DNA of 59,102 nt from Bacteroidales bacterium (GTDB lineage: Bacteria; Bacteroidota; Bacteroidia; Bacteroidales; Paludibacteraceae): contig SUXD01000012.1 of the NCBI GenBank assembly GCA_015061145.1, forward strand, positions 1 through 59,102, read 5' to 3'. The position numbers and the translations under genes were made by a program. This document shows positions 26,038 to 35,503 of the stretch, piece after piece (positions within the stretch are counted from its first letter, which is position 1; each line of letters opens with the position of its first letter). The notes under the pieces were generated by a model. The model saw nothing but the letters and a program-made list of their open reading frames with translations, was not told the origin of the DNA and did no database searches.

Positions 26038-27876
26038 ATGAAAGATTTGTTCGCGTTGTTAAAAAGATTCGTGTTCCCCTACAAACGATATGTTTGTTTG
26101 AATATAGTGTTCAACCTGTTGGGAACATTGTTCAGTTTGTTCTCGTTTGCCACCATCATCCCGATTCTGCAGATTCTGTTTGGCCTTGAGCGCCCTCAGG
26201 TTGAATATCATGAGATAGTATGGGAAGCTGGCATGAAGGATAATATTGCGGCATTGAAAGATAATGTGTATTATTTTATAGAAACATCGCTGGAGACGCA
26301 AGGCGCAAGCATGGTTTTGTTCTATTTGTGCGTGTTTCTGGTGGTGACCGCTTTCCTGAAAACAGGTTCCTCTTTCTTGGGGGCTTACTATATGATTCCA
26401 ATTCATACAGGCGTGTTGCGCGATTTACGTAAAAAGATATATGCCAAGATTGTGAATCTGCCCATAGGCTTTTTCTCAAATGAGCGCAAAGGTGACATCA
26501 TGTCGCGTATGACAGGTGATGTGAACGAGGTCGGCTCTTCCATAACCAGCTCCCTCAATATGCTGTTCAAGAATCCGGTGATGATTATCATATACCTCAC
26601 TACAATGTTTGTGATGAGTTATGAGCTGACGCTTTTTGTGCTGATTCTGCTCCCTGTCAGCGGATATTTCATCGGACGCGTCGGAAAGTCATTGAAACGG
26701 AGATCGAACAAGGCGCAGGAGCAGGTGGGTGAAATGCTTTCGCAGATAGAGGAGACCATAGGCGGTTTGCGTGTGGTGAAGGCATTTAATGCCGAGGAAA
26801 AAGTGTCGTCAAGATTTATGTCGCTCAACGACCTTAATCGCCGTACTGTAAACAAAATGAACCGTCGTTATGAAATGGCGCATCCGATGAGCGAATTTTT
26901 GGGCACAATCGTCATCGCTATTATTCTCTGGTATGGCGGTACGCTTATCTTGAGCGAACGGAGTGTTATCACGGCGCCTTCTTTCATCTATTATATGGTT
27001 ATATTTTATAGCCTGATTAATCCATGCAAAGACCTTACAAAGGCGATGTACAGCATACAGAAAGGTAAAGCGTCGCTCGATCGTATAGACAAAATCCTGA
27101 AAGCGGAGAATACCATAACGGAACCGGGAAATCCGAAATCTTTGCCGCAATTCTGTGATAAGATAGAATACCGTAATGTGTCATTCCGATACAAAGAAAA
27201 ATGGGTGCTGAATGATGTGAATCTGACCATAAGGCATGGCGAGACGGTGGCATTAGTAGGTCAGTCTGGTTCGGGAAAAACAACTCTGGCTGATTTGCTC
27301 CCACGCTATTACGATGTGCAGAAAGGCGAGATACTGATTGACGGCATTTGTGTGCGCGACCTTAAAACACACGATTTGCGTGCGCAGATGGGAATTGTGA
27401 ATCAGGATGCCATATTGTTCAACGATTCATTTTTCAACAATATTGCGTTTGGCGTGGAAAATGCCACCATGGAGCAAGTAGTGGCGGCAGCCAAGATAGC
27501 CAATGCCCATGATTTTATCATGGCTACTCCAGAGGGGTACAATACAAATGTCGGCGACCGCGGCTGCCAGCTTTCGGGCGGACAGCGTCAGCGTATCAGC
27601 ATTGCTAGGGCGGTATTGAAGAATCCTCCGATACTCATCCTCGACGAAGCCACTTCAGCGCTCGACACCGAAAGCGAGCGTTTGGTGCAGGATGCGCTCG
27701 AAAAACTGATGAAAAACCGTACTACCATTGTCATTGCTCATCGCCTCTCGACAATAAAGAATGCCGACGAAATATGTGTGATGCACGAAGGCAAAGTGGT
27801 GGAACGAGGTCGTCACGAGGAACTGATAGCCATGAATGGCTATTACAAGAAACTCAACGAGATGCAGGCGTTGTAA
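26038..27876 (+). CDS. msbA: MsbA-like ABC exporter (half-transporter)
   Basis: The 612-residue protein fuses six membrane helices (residues about 15-330; e.g. CLNIVFNLLGTLFSLFSFATII) to an ATPase domain with Walker A GQSGSGKTTL, Q-loop VNQDAILFND, signature LSGGQRQRISIARAVL, Walker B ILILDEATSALD and switch HRLS. It works as a homodimer; the group includes the lipid A flippase MsbA. The lipid A role is inferred, supported only by family resemblance. It converges on the next gene with 3 nt between the stops. Confidence 0.88.
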   Translation: MKDLFALLKRFVFPYKRYVCLNIVFNLLGTLFSLFSFATIIPILQILFGLERPQVEYHEIVWEAGMKDNIAALKDNVYYFIETSLETQGASMVLFYLCVFLVVTAFLKTGSSFLGAYYMIPIHTGVLRDLRKKIYAKIVNLPIGFFSNERKGDIMSRMTGDVNEVGSSITSSLNMLFKNPVMIIIYLTTMFVMSYELTLFVLILLPVSGYFIGRVGKSLKRRSNKAQEQVGEMLSQIEETIGGLRVVKAFNAEEKVSSRFMSLNDLNRRTVNKMNRRYEMAHPMSEFLGTIVIAIILWYGGTLILSERSVITAPSFIYYMVIFYSLINPCKDLTKAMYSIQKGKASLDRIDKILKAENTITEPGNPKSLPQFCDKIEYRNVSFRYKEKWVLNDVNLTIRHGETVALVGQSGSGKTTLADLLPRYYDVQKGEILIDGICVRDLKTHDLRAQMGIVNQDAILFNDSFFNNIAFGVENATMEQVVAAAKIANAHDFIMATPEGYNTNVGDRGCQLSGGQRQRISIARAVLKNPPILILDEATSALDTESERLVQDALEKLMKNRTTIVIAHRLSTIKNADEICVMHEGKVVERGRHEELIAMNGYYKKLNEMQAL

Positions 27877-27879
27877 CGC

Positions 27880-28590
27880 TTATTTCATTTTGCTCCGCAG
27901 CTGCTCCGAATAAAGGTCGTCCATCTCAATGCCCGAAAGCTGATGGAGTGATTTCAGCAGTCGTTGCAATATCACAAACAGCATAACGGTAGAGGGAATG
28001 GCCACGACAGCCAGGCTGATAAGTTTCATTTTTGCTAACTCGGCATTGAATTCAGGTGTGCCCGTTTCGTGAATGACAACGATTTTGGCCACAACGAAAT
28101 TAATGATGGCAGAAAGGAAAAAAGTGACAGCCAGCCAAACAGAGGCTTTCGTCATCTGTTTCTCGAATTTGGCGGTATTCCCGTTTTCATTCAGTTTCTG
28201 GTCTATTTTTTTTACATCAAACATGGTCTCGTTGTACAGAAATGTGCGTACCAACGGGTATTTCGTTTTCAGACTTGCCAGTACGGCAGCTCCGATAAGA
28301 AAAGGTATCATGGCGCGTTCGTAGGCAATCCATTCTGAGGGCAGGTTCAGCACACCGATCATTCCTGTGAGCAAAATGCTTACAAAACCGAGTATAGAAA
28401 TGAAATTTGTCTTCTTTGTTTTCAGATAAAAATAAATGCCGTAGCCAAGCGGAAAACACAAGGCAACAATGAGTCCGTACATCGCACCCAGATATTCCGG
28501 TTTTGAAAATTTCGAAAGTATGATTACCGGGATGATGATGCTGCAGCATAAGTTCAGCAGAATGTTGTCTTTTTTCTGTTCTTCGTTCAT
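27880..28590 (-). CDS. Multi-pass inner-membrane protein, VC0807-like (tentative)
   Basis: The 236-residue protein has about six hydrophobic segments (LLNLCCSIIIPVIILSKF; MYGLIVALCFPLGYGIYFYL; FISILGFVSILLTGMIGVLN; MIPFLIGAAVLASL; VWLAVTFFLSAIINFVVAKIVV; LISLAVVAIPSTVMLFVIL). The pattern 'P..L....G...G...AL.FPL.YG' resembles VC0807-type membrane proteins of unknown function. It lies 12 nt downstream of queA on the same strand. Confidence 0.75.
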   Translation of the reverse strand: MNEEQKKDNILLNLCCSIIIPVIILSKFSKPEYLGAMYGLIVALCFPLGYGIYFYLKTKKTNFISILGFVSILLTGMIGVLNLPSEWIAYERAMIPFLIGAAVLASLKTKYPLVRTFLYNETMFDVKKIDQKLNENGNTAKFEKQMTKASVWLAVTFFLSAIINFVVAKIVVIHETGTPEFNAELAKMKLISLAVVAIPSTVMLFVILQRLLKSLHQLSGIEMDDLYSEQLRSKMK

Positions 28591-28602
28591 AATTTGTTAT
28601 GT

Positions 28603-29820
28603 TTATTTCATTAAAATGGAACTGTCGCCATAGCTGAGAAAGCGGAAATCGTGCGACAGCGCAAAGTCGTATATCTTTCTCCAATCTTCGCCAATAAAGG
28701 CTGATACCAGCAGCAATAAAGTGCTTTTAGGCTGATGGAAATTGGTGATGATGCCTTTCACAATGCGAAATTTGAATCCGGGTACGATGATAATTCGTGT
28801 GTGAATCTGCAATTCGTCTAATTGTTTTCTGTCTAAATAGTTGACGATGTTTTGCAATGCCTTTTCGGTGGTTGTATCATCGTTTTTGTCGTATGGTTCC
28901 CATTGCTCTACATCCAATTCCTGCATTTCTGCATTGGGGTTGTTCTCTAATTTGCGTCCGGCATAAAACAGGCTTTCCAATGTACGGACAGAGGTGGTGC
29001 CAACTGCAAAAATGTTGTCGGGATTGTTCAGCAGATGCACTATCAGCTCTTTGCTGACGGAAATCATTTCTGAATGCATATTGTGTCCGCCGATGGTGTC
29101 AGACTTCACGGGATGAAATGTGCCGGCGCCTACATGCAAGGTCAGCTCTTTGCAGCTTACATTTCTGTTTTTTAGGCTGTCGAGAACATTTTTCGTGAAA
29201 TGCAGTCCGGCGGTGGGAGCTGCCACCGATCCTTTTATTTTTGAATATACTGTCTGGTATGTTATTTTGTCATTCTCGCAGGTCTTTCGATTCAGATATG
29301 GCGGAATTGGGAGCTCTCCCATGTTCTCTAGAATTTCGGAGAAGGCGAAATGCGTGTTGTCCCAACTGAACTCTATCAGATTGTCAAGGCCGTTGCTGTT
29401 GAGCATTTGGGCAGTGAAACATACGCTTTCGCCATTTATCTCGATTTTTTTCGTCAGCGGACCGGCTTTCCACTTACGCAAATTGCCCACCATACATTTC
29501 CAAGTGCATTTGCTTGTCTGTAAGAATGATGCGGCATAATCGGCAGGCGAGTCTGGCTCAAGGCAGAATATTTCGATGCGCGCTCCCGATTCTTTGTGGA
29601 AAACGAGTCGGGCGTATATGACTTTGGTGTTGTTGAAAATTAGCGTAGCATTTTCTGGCAATATGTCAACAATCTGTTTGAAAATGCGTTGGGTTATTTC
29701 GCCGTTTTTGTAAACGAGCAGTTTTGATTCGTCTCGTTGGGGCAGCGGAAACTTGGCTATTCGTTCTTCTGGCAGTTCGTAGTTGTAATCTTCTGTCGAA
29801 ATATTTCTGGGCTCGGACAT
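28603..29820 (-). CDS. queA: tRNA queuosine biosynthesis protein QueA
   Basis: The 405-residue S-adenosylmethionine:tRNA ribosyltransferase-isomerase has YNYELPEERIAKFPLPQRDESKLLV (family start), LIFNNTKVIYARL, GSVAAPTAGLHFT (the conserved A-P-T-A-G-L-H-F), LHVGAGTFHPV and IITNFHQPKSTLLLLVSAFIG. It adds the cyclopentenediol moiety to preQ1 in the anticodon of Asp, Asn, His and Tyr tRNAs. It is somewhat longer than E. coli QueA (356 residues), as common in Bacteroidota. It is transcribed from a divergent promoter region shared with the DUF2027 gene. Confidence 0.96.
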   Translation of the reverse strand: MSEPRNISTEDYNYELPEERIAKFPLPQRDESKLLVYKNGEITQRIFKQIVDILPENATLIFNNTKVIYARLVFHKESGARIEIFCLEPDSPADYAASFLQTSKCTWKCMVGNLRKWKAGPLTKKIEINGESVCFTAQMLNSNGLDNLIEFSWDNTHFAFSEILENMGELPIPPYLNRKTCENDKITYQTVYSKIKGSVAAPTAGLHFTKNVLDSLKNRNVSCKELTLHVGAGTFHPVKSDTIGGHNMHSEMISVSKELIVHLLNNPDNIFAVGTTSVRTLESLFYAGRKLENNPNAEMQELDVEQWEPYDKNDDTTTEKALQNIVNYLDRKQLDELQIHTRIIIVPGFKFRIVKGIITNFHQPKSTLLLLVSAFIGEDWRKIYDFALSHDFRFLSYGDSSILMK

Positions 29821-29840
29821 CGCTTTGAATATTTGTTGCG

Positions 29841-29867
29841 CAAAGTTAAGAAAATTCCGTAATTTTG
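29841..29867. promoter_or_regulatory. Divergent -7 boxes for queA and the DUF2027/Smr gene
   Basis: TAACTTTG on the minus strand (29841-29848) faces queA, and TAATTTTG on the plus strand (29860-29867) faces the DUF2027 gene, back to back within 27 bp. Confidence 0.55.
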
Positions 29868-29898
29868 TGAGTTGTTAAGCTTTTAAAAGTCAAATGTT

Positions 29899-30948
29899 AT
29901 GTTGAAGAAAGGTGACAGAATAAGATTCCTGAATACGACAGGAGGCGGAATTGTCAGTGAAATATTGGATAAAGGATTGGTGAAGGTGACCGACGACGAA
30001 GGTTTCGATATTCCTGTTCTTGCCCGCGAGTGTGTGTTGGTGGAGCAAGTGAACGAAGAAAACAACTTGCCGACCAGAAGGCCGGAATCTGCATCTTCTG
30101 ATGCCCGTTCGCAAGTTGTTGCCCAGGAAACGAAGAAAGAGGAGGAAATCGTTTTTGAGGAAGTCCCCGACGGTGATGAGCTGTGCGTGGCGTTGGCCTT
30201 TGTGCCCGAAGATGTAAAAAAGTTGCAGACAACTACTTTCGATTGGTATATGGTGAACGACAGCAATTATCATTTGTATTATACCATATCGTCCAAGCAA
30301 GACGATGGCGCGTATGCGTTGCTTGAAAATGGTTTGCTGCATCGCAATACTACATTCTTGCTTCGTACAATAGGCAACGAAGAACTTTCGGGGTATGAAC
30401 GGTTGTATGTGCAGGTGATGGCTTTTAAAGATGACAAGAATTATGATGTGCAGCAGCCGTTGTCTGTGCATTTGCATATCAGACCTATTTCGTTCTTGAA
30501 ATTGCACAGTTTTGGCGATAACGATTATTTTGACGAACCGGCGATGGTGTTTTCGCTTAATGCTCCCGAACAGGAATATGACCTATCGGAAGTGGATTTC
30601 TCAAAAGTGATGACGCACAAGGAGCGTGTGCAGCCTGTCCGTAAATCGCAGCCGCAGAAACGGCCTGAGGTGATTGAGGTGGATTTGCATATCAATCAGT
30701 TGCTTGATACGACAGCTGGGCTTACGCCGTCAGATATGCTTGCCTACCAGTTGAAGGTGTTCGAAGAAACCTTGGCAGCCCACAAGCAGTCAAAGGGTCA
30801 GAAAATAGTGTTTATTCACGGAAAAGGCAACGGCACATTGCGCAATGAGATACTGAAACTGCTGAAACACAAATATGCATCGTATCCGTATCAGGACGCA
30901 TCGTTCCGTGAGTACGGATTTGGCGCTACGATGATTACTATCAGATAA
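29899..30948 (+). CDS. DUF2027 and Smr domain protein
   Basis: The 349-residue protein has an N-terminal beta-rich part (KKGDRIRFLNTTGGGIVSEILDKGLVKVTDDEGFDIPVL) typical of DUF2027. A low-complexity linker, a central beta domain, and a C-terminal Smr (MutS2-type) domain follow: VEVDLHINQL (D-L-H), IVFIHGKGNGTLRNEILKLLKH (HGKG) and EYGFGATMITI. Smr domains cut nucleic acids or bind ribosomes and RNA. The MutS ATPase part of MutS2 is absent, as is standard in this family. It ends at a bidirectional terminator. Confidence 0.92.
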   Translation: MLKKGDRIRFLNTTGGGIVSEILDKGLVKVTDDEGFDIPVLARECVLVEQVNEENNLPTRRPESASSDARSQVVAQETKKEEEIVFEEVPDGDELCVALAFVPEDVKKLQTTTFDWYMVNDSNYHLYYTISSKQDDGAYALLENGLLHRNTTFLLRTIGNEELSGYERLYVQVMAFKDDKNYDVQQPLSVHLHIRPISFLKLHSFGDNDYFDEPAMVFSLNAPEQEYDLSEVDFSKVMTHKERVQPVRKSQPQKRPEVIEVDLHINQLLDTTAGLTPSDMLAYQLKVFEETLAAHKQSKGQKIVFIHGKGNGTLRNEILKLLKHKYASYPYQDASFREYGFGATMITIR

Positions 30949-30977
30949 AATAATGCGGAATGCAGCGTGGCAAAATA

Positions 30978-31007
30978 AAAAGGGGCTCATGAGCCCCTTT
31001 TATTTTG
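30978..31007. terminator. Bidirectional terminator
   Basis: A perfect palindrome with AAAAGGGGCTC and its reverse complement, flanked by T-rich sequence on both strands. It sits between the convergent DUF2027/Smr and acyl-CoA ligase genes. Confidence 0.9.
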
Positions 31008-31024
31008 TTGTGTGATCTTAAATC

Positions 31025-32674
31025 TTAAATGATTTCAATGCCTTGTTTCTTGCAGAGTTCTACACCGAGTTCTTTCAGTTTGAACTTCTGTATCTTGCCG
31101 CTTCCTGTAAGAGGATAGCTGTCCACAAAGAAAACATATTTCGGAATCTTGTATCGTGCTATTTTTCCGCGGCAGAATTCTTGTACATCTTCGGCAGTCA
31201 TGCTTACACCTTCGTGCAGGATGATGAATGCGCCTACAGCTTCACCGTATTTGGGCGAAGGTACGCCTGCCACTTGCACGTCTTTCACTCCAGGCAAGTG
31301 ATAGAGGAACTCTTCTATTTCGCGAGGGTAGATGTTTTCTCCGCCTCGTATGATCATGTCCTTTATTCTTCCTGTGATTCTGTAATATCCTTGCTCGTCT
31401 TTCACGCCGAGGTCGCCAGAGTGCAGAAATCCGTTCTTGTCGATGACTTCAGCTGTGGCTTGCGGGTTCTTGTAATAACCTTTCATGACATTGAATCCTC
31501 GGCAGCACATTTCGCCCTGTACTCCTACAGGACATTCTTCGCCTGTTTCGGGGTCGATGACGCGTACTTCTACGAACGGGAAGTCGCGGCCGACGGTTGT
31601 GCATCTCTGCTCAAAAGTGTCGTGAATATTCGATTGCGTCATTCCTGGCGAACTTTCGGTCAGTCCGTACACGCTGGTGATAGTGAGGTACATCTTTTCG
31701 CTGACGCGTTTCATCAGTTCTACAGGGCAGAGCGAACCTGCCATGATGCCTGTACGAAGACAAGTGAGGTCGAACATGTCGAACATCGGGTGATTCAGTT
31801 CGGCGATGAACATGGTGGGCACGCCATAAACTGCGGTGCAACGCTCTTTGTGGATGGAGGCGAGCACCACCAGCGGGTCAAATTTCTCTACCATCACCTC
31901 TGTACATCCATGTGTCAGGCAGTTCATAGTGGCGAGCACTACGCCGAAGCAGTGAAACAGCGGTACGCAGACGCACAACTTGTCGTTTTGCGTGAATTCC
32001 ATATTCTCACCAGTGATGTATCCGTCGTTGGTGATATTGTGGTGCGAGAGCATCACGCCTTTGGGGAATCCAGTTGTGCCCGAGGTGTATTGCATGTTCA
32101 CCACATCGTGGCAGTTGACGCTCTTTTTCACTTCCTCAAAGTGCTTGTCGTCCACATTCTGTCCGAGCAGCAGCACTTCGGCGGTGTTGTACATGCCGCG
32201 GAATTTCTCTTGTCCGATGTAGATGACATTGCGCATGTGCGGGAAACGGTCGCTGTGCAGATGTCCGCGCTGGCAGGTTTTCAGCTCTGGCAGCATGTTG
32301 TATGTCATTTGCACATAATCGCAGTCCCATGTGCCGTCGATAATGCAAAGCGTGTGCATGTCGGAGTTTTCGCACAGATACTCCAGCTCGTTCTGTTTGT
32401 AGTTGGTGTTCACCGTAACGCACACAGCGCCTATTTTGGCGCAAGCGTACAAGAATGTGAGCCAGTCGGGCACATTGGTTGCCCACAGTCCTACATGTGA
32501 GCCTTTTTCTACGCCGATGGCAAGCAAGCCTTTGGCCATATCATCTACGCGCTCGTTGAATTGTTTCCATGTGAAACGAAGGTCGCGGTCGGAATAGACG
32601 ATGTATTCGTGGTCGGGTGTTTTCTCGGCCCAATATTCGAGCCATTCCCCTAATGTTCTGTCAAAAAGTTGCAT
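31025..32674 (-). CDS. AMP-binding acyl-CoA ligase
   Basis: The 549-residue ANL-superfamily enzyme has [20 protein letters not shown] (P-loop motif), [12 protein letters not shown] (A5), [34 protein letters not shown] (A7-A8 hinge) and [11 protein letters not shown] with the catalytic lysine. It activates a carboxylic acid, most likely a medium- or long-chain fatty acid, to the acyl-adenylate and then the CoA thioester. No signal or membrane segment is seen. It lies 33 nt downstream of the XRE-cupin regulator, which probably controls it. Confidence 0.93.
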   Translation of the reverse strand: MQLFDRTLGEWLEYWAEKTPDHEYIVYSDRDLRFTWKQFNERVDDMAKGLLAIGVEKGSHVGLWATNVPDWLTFLYACAKIGAVCVTVNTNYKQNELEYLCENSDMHTLCIIDGTWDCDYVQMTYNMLPELKTCQRGHLHSDRFPHMRNVIYIGQEKFRGMYNTAEVLLLGQNVDDKHFEEVKKSVNCHDVVNMQYTSGTTGFPKGVMLSHHNITNDGYITGENMEFTQNDKLCVCVPLFHCFGVVLATMNCLTHGCTEVMVEKFDPLVVLASIHKERCTAVYGVPTMFIAELNHPMFDMFDLTCLRTGIMAGSLCPVELMKRVSEKMYLTITSVYGLTESSPGMTQSNIHDTFEQRCTTVGRDFPFVEVRVIDPETGEECPVGVQGEMCCRGFNVMKGYYKNPQATAEVIDKNGFLHSGDLGVKDEQGYYRITGRIKDMIIRGGENIYPREIEEFLYHLPGVKDVQVAGVPSPKYGEAVGAFIILHEGVSMTAEDVQEFCRGKIARYKIPKYVFFVDSYPLTGSGKIQKFKLKELGVELCKKQGIEII

Positions 32675-32707
32675 CTGTCAAAGTTTGAAAATTCAAGTTG
32701 TAGGTTG

Positions 32708-33283
32708 TTACATCGGCGAATAGACCACAGCGAGTATTTTTGCCGATTGATTGTCGGCCCCGTGCACATGATGTGCTACGATAGAGTCGTAATAGATACT
32801 GTCGCCTGGGTTCAGAGTGAAAGTCTCTTTGCCGTAGTTCACTTCCAGTTGTCCTTCGATGACATAGATGAACTCTTCGCCTTCGTGCGACGAGCATACG
32901 ATGTCGCTGTTGTCAGAAGGGAAGATGTCTATGATGAATGGGTCCATCTGGCGGTTGGCTTTCGACTTCGACAGCGAGAAATATTCCATGTGCTTGGAGC
33001 GTTTCGGGTCGTTGTTGGAGAAACTGATGCTCTCTTCGCGTTCGTTGCTGCGGCATACAACGGGCCCCAACTCTTGATTGTCGTCCAGAAAAGTGCCCAA
33101 TCGTACACCAAGTACGCGTGCAATTCTCATGAGCGGAGCGAGCGAAGGCAGCGTGTCGCTTTCTTCGATGGCTTTCACTTGTTCGACAGAGAGAGACGAA
33201 CGCTCTGCAACCTCTTCGATGGTGAGTTTTCTTGATTCGCGCAATCCGCGGATTTTTTCACCGATTTTGATAGTCTTGTCCAT
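32708..33283 (-). CDS. XRE-cupin transcriptional regulator
   Basis: The 191-residue protein has an N-terminal helix-turn-helix (KIRGLRESRKLTIEEVAERSSLSVEQVKAIEES) and a C-terminal cupin barrel (VCSSHEGEEFIYVIEGQLEV, NPGDSIYYDSIVAHHVHGAD). Cupins of this type sense small ligands. Lying directly before the acyl-CoA ligase gene, it most likely regulates fatty-acid activation, a pairing that recurs in Bacteroidales. Confidence 0.92.
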   Translation of the reverse strand: MDKTIKIGEKIRGLRESRKLTIEEVAERSSLSVEQVKAIEESDTLPSLAPLMRIARVLGVRLGTFLDDNQELGPVVCRSNEREESISFSNNDPKRSKHMEYFSLSKSKANRQMDPFIIDIFPSDNSDIVCSSHEGEEFIYVIEGQLEVNYGKETFTLNPGDSIYYDSIVAHHVHGADNQSAKILAVVYSPM

Positions 33284-33289
33284 AATAGT

Positions 33290-33778
33290 TTATCTTACAA
33301 ATTTTATACAAATGAATGTGGCGACGGCATATCTGCATATCTGTCCGAATATCATGCACAAGGCGGTGCCGTATTTGTTGATACGGAAAAAGCCGAGCGC
33401 CAGCGGAAATAGCGGCCCAATAATGGGCAGCCATGCGAACGAGGCGAGATATACGCCGTATTTTTCGAGCCGATGCTGCTGATTCTCTATTCTCTTGCGT
33501 TTGATGTGCAAGTGGCTCTCCACCCATTCCCATTTCCCCAGATAACCGAGGAAATAGTTGAGCATGCCGCCGCCGCAACTGCCGAGAAAGGCCACCGTAA
33601 TGCACGGAAAAATGCGATAGCCGAACCCTACCAGCGAAAACAGCACTAATTCGGAACTCAACGGAAGTATCATGCCGCAAACAAATGCTGCCAGAAAAAG
33701 TCCGAATAGTCCGAAATTTTCAACATTCAGAAATCCGTTGTTCGTAATGTAATCCCAAAAAATGTTGGCTGTTCCCAC
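33290..33778 (-). CDS. YqaA-like DedA/SNARE-associated membrane protein
   Basis: The 162-residue membrane protein has NFGLFGLFLAAFVCGMILPLSSELVLFSLV, GSCGGGMLNYFLGYLGK and ASFAWLPIIGPLFPLALGFFRI, the conserved DedA-like re-entrant pattern of small YqaA proteins. The family may act as lipid scramblases or flippases. It is the first gene of a leftward operon with the XRE-cupin regulator (6-nt gap) and the ligase. Confidence 0.88.
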   Translation of the reverse strand: MGTANIFWDYITNNGFLNVENFGLFGLFLAAFVCGMILPLSSELVLFSLVGFGYRIFPCITVAFLGSCGGGMLNYFLGYLGKWEWVESHLHIKRKRIENQQHRLEKYGVYLASFAWLPIIGPLFPLALGFFRINKYGTALCMIFGQICRYAVATFICIKFVR

Positions 33779-34124
33779 TTTGAAATCAGTCTATTTTCTC
33801 AAAAAACTTTGCAAAGGTAATAAAAAAACATGTTTTTCGCATATTTTGCAACGACTATTGTACTTCTTTTACATCAAAAAAACATAATTCTGCTGAATAA
33901 AAGAAAATAAAATGCCGTTTTTTTGCTAAAAATTAGTAGAAAATCGACGATTTTTCTGAAAGATTGTAAAAATTGGCGTTTTTGCTCCCGAATCTATGCG
34001 CTAAAGGTGCCGAAGATGATGACTTTCATGTTCATAGCCGTTTTTAGAAGCGGTTTAAATTTTATTTCGTGATTATAGTTTTGTATTTTTGCGGAATGTT
34101 TTTCAAAATATTGTGATACCTGTC
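33779..34124. promoter_or_regulatory. Divergent promoter region (yqaA-like operon and EamA gene)
   Basis: A minus-strand -7 box TACCTTTG (33812-33819) serves the yqaA-like operon. A plus-strand box TATTTTTG (34084-34091) serves the EamA gene. The 260 nt between them is AT-rich with homopolymer runs, and no gene or clear repeat is seen in it. Confidence 0.5.
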
Positions 34125-35030
34125 ATGTGGACTTTACTCGCATTTTGTTCGGCGGCGCTGCTTGGCGTTTATGATGTGTGCAAGAAAAAATCATTGCATG
34201 CCAATGCCGTCATACCTGTGTTGTTGCTCAATACGCTTTTTTCTAGCTTGATATTTCTGCCGTTCATACTGCTCTCGGCTGGAGGCGTATTGTCTGCCGA
34301 TAGCTTGTTTTATGTGGAACGCGTAGGCTGGTCGGTTCACCGACTGGTGTTCTTCAAGTCGTTGCTGGTGCTTTCGTCGTGGATGTTGGGCTATTTTGCT
34401 ATCAAGCATCTTCCGCTCACGCTGGTGGGGCCTGTCAATGCCACTCGTCCTGTGCTGGTGCTGCTTGGCGCATTGGTGTTCTTTTCAGAGAAGCTGAATC
34501 TTTATCAGTGGATAGGTGTATCGCTCACTATATTCTCTTTTTTTCTGCTCAGCCGTTCGGGACGCAAAGAGGGGATTGACTTTCGGCAGAACAAGTGGGT
34601 GCTGTTTCTGGTGCTTGCCACTTTGTTGGGGTCGGCCAGCGGCTTGTTCGACAAGTATATGATTCATTCAAGCGGCATTTCGCCTATGGTGGTGCAGAGC
34701 TGGTATAATATCTATCAGTTGGCTGAAATGTTGATGGTGCTCATTTTTCTTTGGCTGCCTCACCGTCAAAAAACAACTCCTTTTGTTTGGCGTTGGACCA
34801 TACCGTTGATTTCTGTTTTCATCTGTGCGGCCGATTTCGCTTATTTCTATGCTCTGAGCTGCGATGGCGCGCTCATAGCGGTGGTGTCAATGATTCGTAG
34901 GGGCAGCGTGATAGTGAGCTTTGGGTTCGGCGCATTGCTTTTTCACGAAAAAAACCTTCGCAACAAGGCGGTCGATCTTGGTTTTGTGCTGCTGGGAATG
35001 GTGTTCTTGTTTCTTGGCGGCCGGCAGTGA
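34125..35030 (+). CDS. EamA-family (DMT) transporter
   Basis: The protein of about 301 residues has ten predicted membrane helices in two EamA halves (WTLLAFCSAALLGVYDVCKKK ... LVGPVNATRPVLVLLGALVFFSEKL; WVLFLVLATLLGSASGLFDKYMI ... VSMIRRGSVIVSFGFGALLFHEKN). Members export amino acids, nucleotides or other small molecules; the substrate is not predictable. The ATG at 34125 was preferred because the upstream in-frame start at 34089 lies within the -7 box. Confidence 0.88.
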   Translation: MWTLLAFCSAALLGVYDVCKKKSLHANAVIPVLLLNTLFSSLIFLPFILLSAGGVLSADSLFYVERVGWSVHRLVFFKSLLVLSSWMLGYFAIKHLPLTLVGPVNATRPVLVLLGALVFFSEKLNLYQWIGVSLTIFSFFLLSRSGRKEGIDFRQNKWVLFLVLATLLGSASGLFDKYMIHSSGISPMVVQSWYNIYQLAEMLMVLIFLWLPHRQKTTPFVWRWTIPLISVFICAADFAYFYALSCDGALIAVVSMIRRGSVIVSFGFGALLFHEKNLRNKAVDLGFVLLGMVFLFLGGRQ

Positions 35031-35041
35031 GGCTTGCGCTT

Positions 35042-35377
35042 TCAGAAACCGCTGAACGAGTTGACAATCTGAACTTTCACATCAGCGAAAGAGTCCACAA
35101 TCTGTACTTTCACATCAGGGAACGAATTCACAATTTGCACTTCTCCGCAATCGTCAGGAAAGGCGTTTACGACTTGAACCTTTATGTCGCCAAACGAATT
35201 GACGATTTGCACTTTTATGTCGGCAAAAGAATCTACTATCTGAATTTTTCCGTATAAAGGAAAAGTTTCACCATTTTTTGTAATGGTGCATTGTTCTTTG
35301 TCGATAACGACATCGGAACTTGCGGCATAGCTCAGCAGGGGAGCGATGCATAACAGCGAAAGCAGCATTCGTTTCAT
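35042..35377 (-). CDS. Small secreted protein of six 10-residue repeats
   Basis: The 111-residue protein has a signal peptide (MLLSLLCIAPLLSYAA), a short region with one Cys, and then six copies of a 10-residue unit of consensus (V/I)K(V/I)Q(I/V)V(N/D)SF(P/A/G)D. The third unit carries an extra DDCG. Alternating hydrophobic and polar residues at fixed spacing suggest a beta-solenoid or stacked strands, with the two Cys possibly bridged. I have seen similar 'VNSFPD' repeats in Bacteroidota hypotheticals but know of no function. It has its own well-formed promoter. Confidence 0.8.
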   Translation of the reverse strand: MKRMLLSLLCIAPLLSYAASSDVVIDKEQCTITKNGETFPLYGKIQIVDSFADIKVQIVNSFGDIKVQVVNAFPDDCGEVQIVNSFPDVKVQIVDSFADVKVQIVNSFSGF

Positions 35378-35402
35378 GGCAGCAGTTTTTAGTTTGCATC
35401 TG

Positions 35403-35434
35403 TAAAAGTAATAAAAATGCTATGCTGTTCCAAA
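35403..35434 (-). promoter_or_regulatory. Promoter of the repeat-protein gene
   Basis: A minus-strand -7 box TACTTTTA (35403-35410) and a -33 box TTTG (35431-35434) lie 20 nt apart. Confidence 0.6.
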
Positions 35435-35444
35435 TGGTAGAACC

Positions 35445-35479
35445 AAAAAAGGCGCATCGGAATCCGATGCGCCTTTTTT
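35445..35479. terminator. Strong terminator after the OmpA fragment
   Basis: Perfect 17-bp arms (AAAAAAGGCGCATCGGA and its reverse complement) around one base, giving A/T tracts on both sides. It ends leftward transcription of the OmpA fragment. Confidence 0.92.
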
Positions 35480-35503
35480 GGTGTTATTCGTAGAGTTTCT
35501 TGC

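Noticed and set aside
31043-32500. Long open frame (485 codons) antisense to the acyl-CoA ligase gene
   Set aside because: It is a mirror of a well-conserved gene with strong codon bias. The translation is Val/Phe/His-rich without any recognisable motif.
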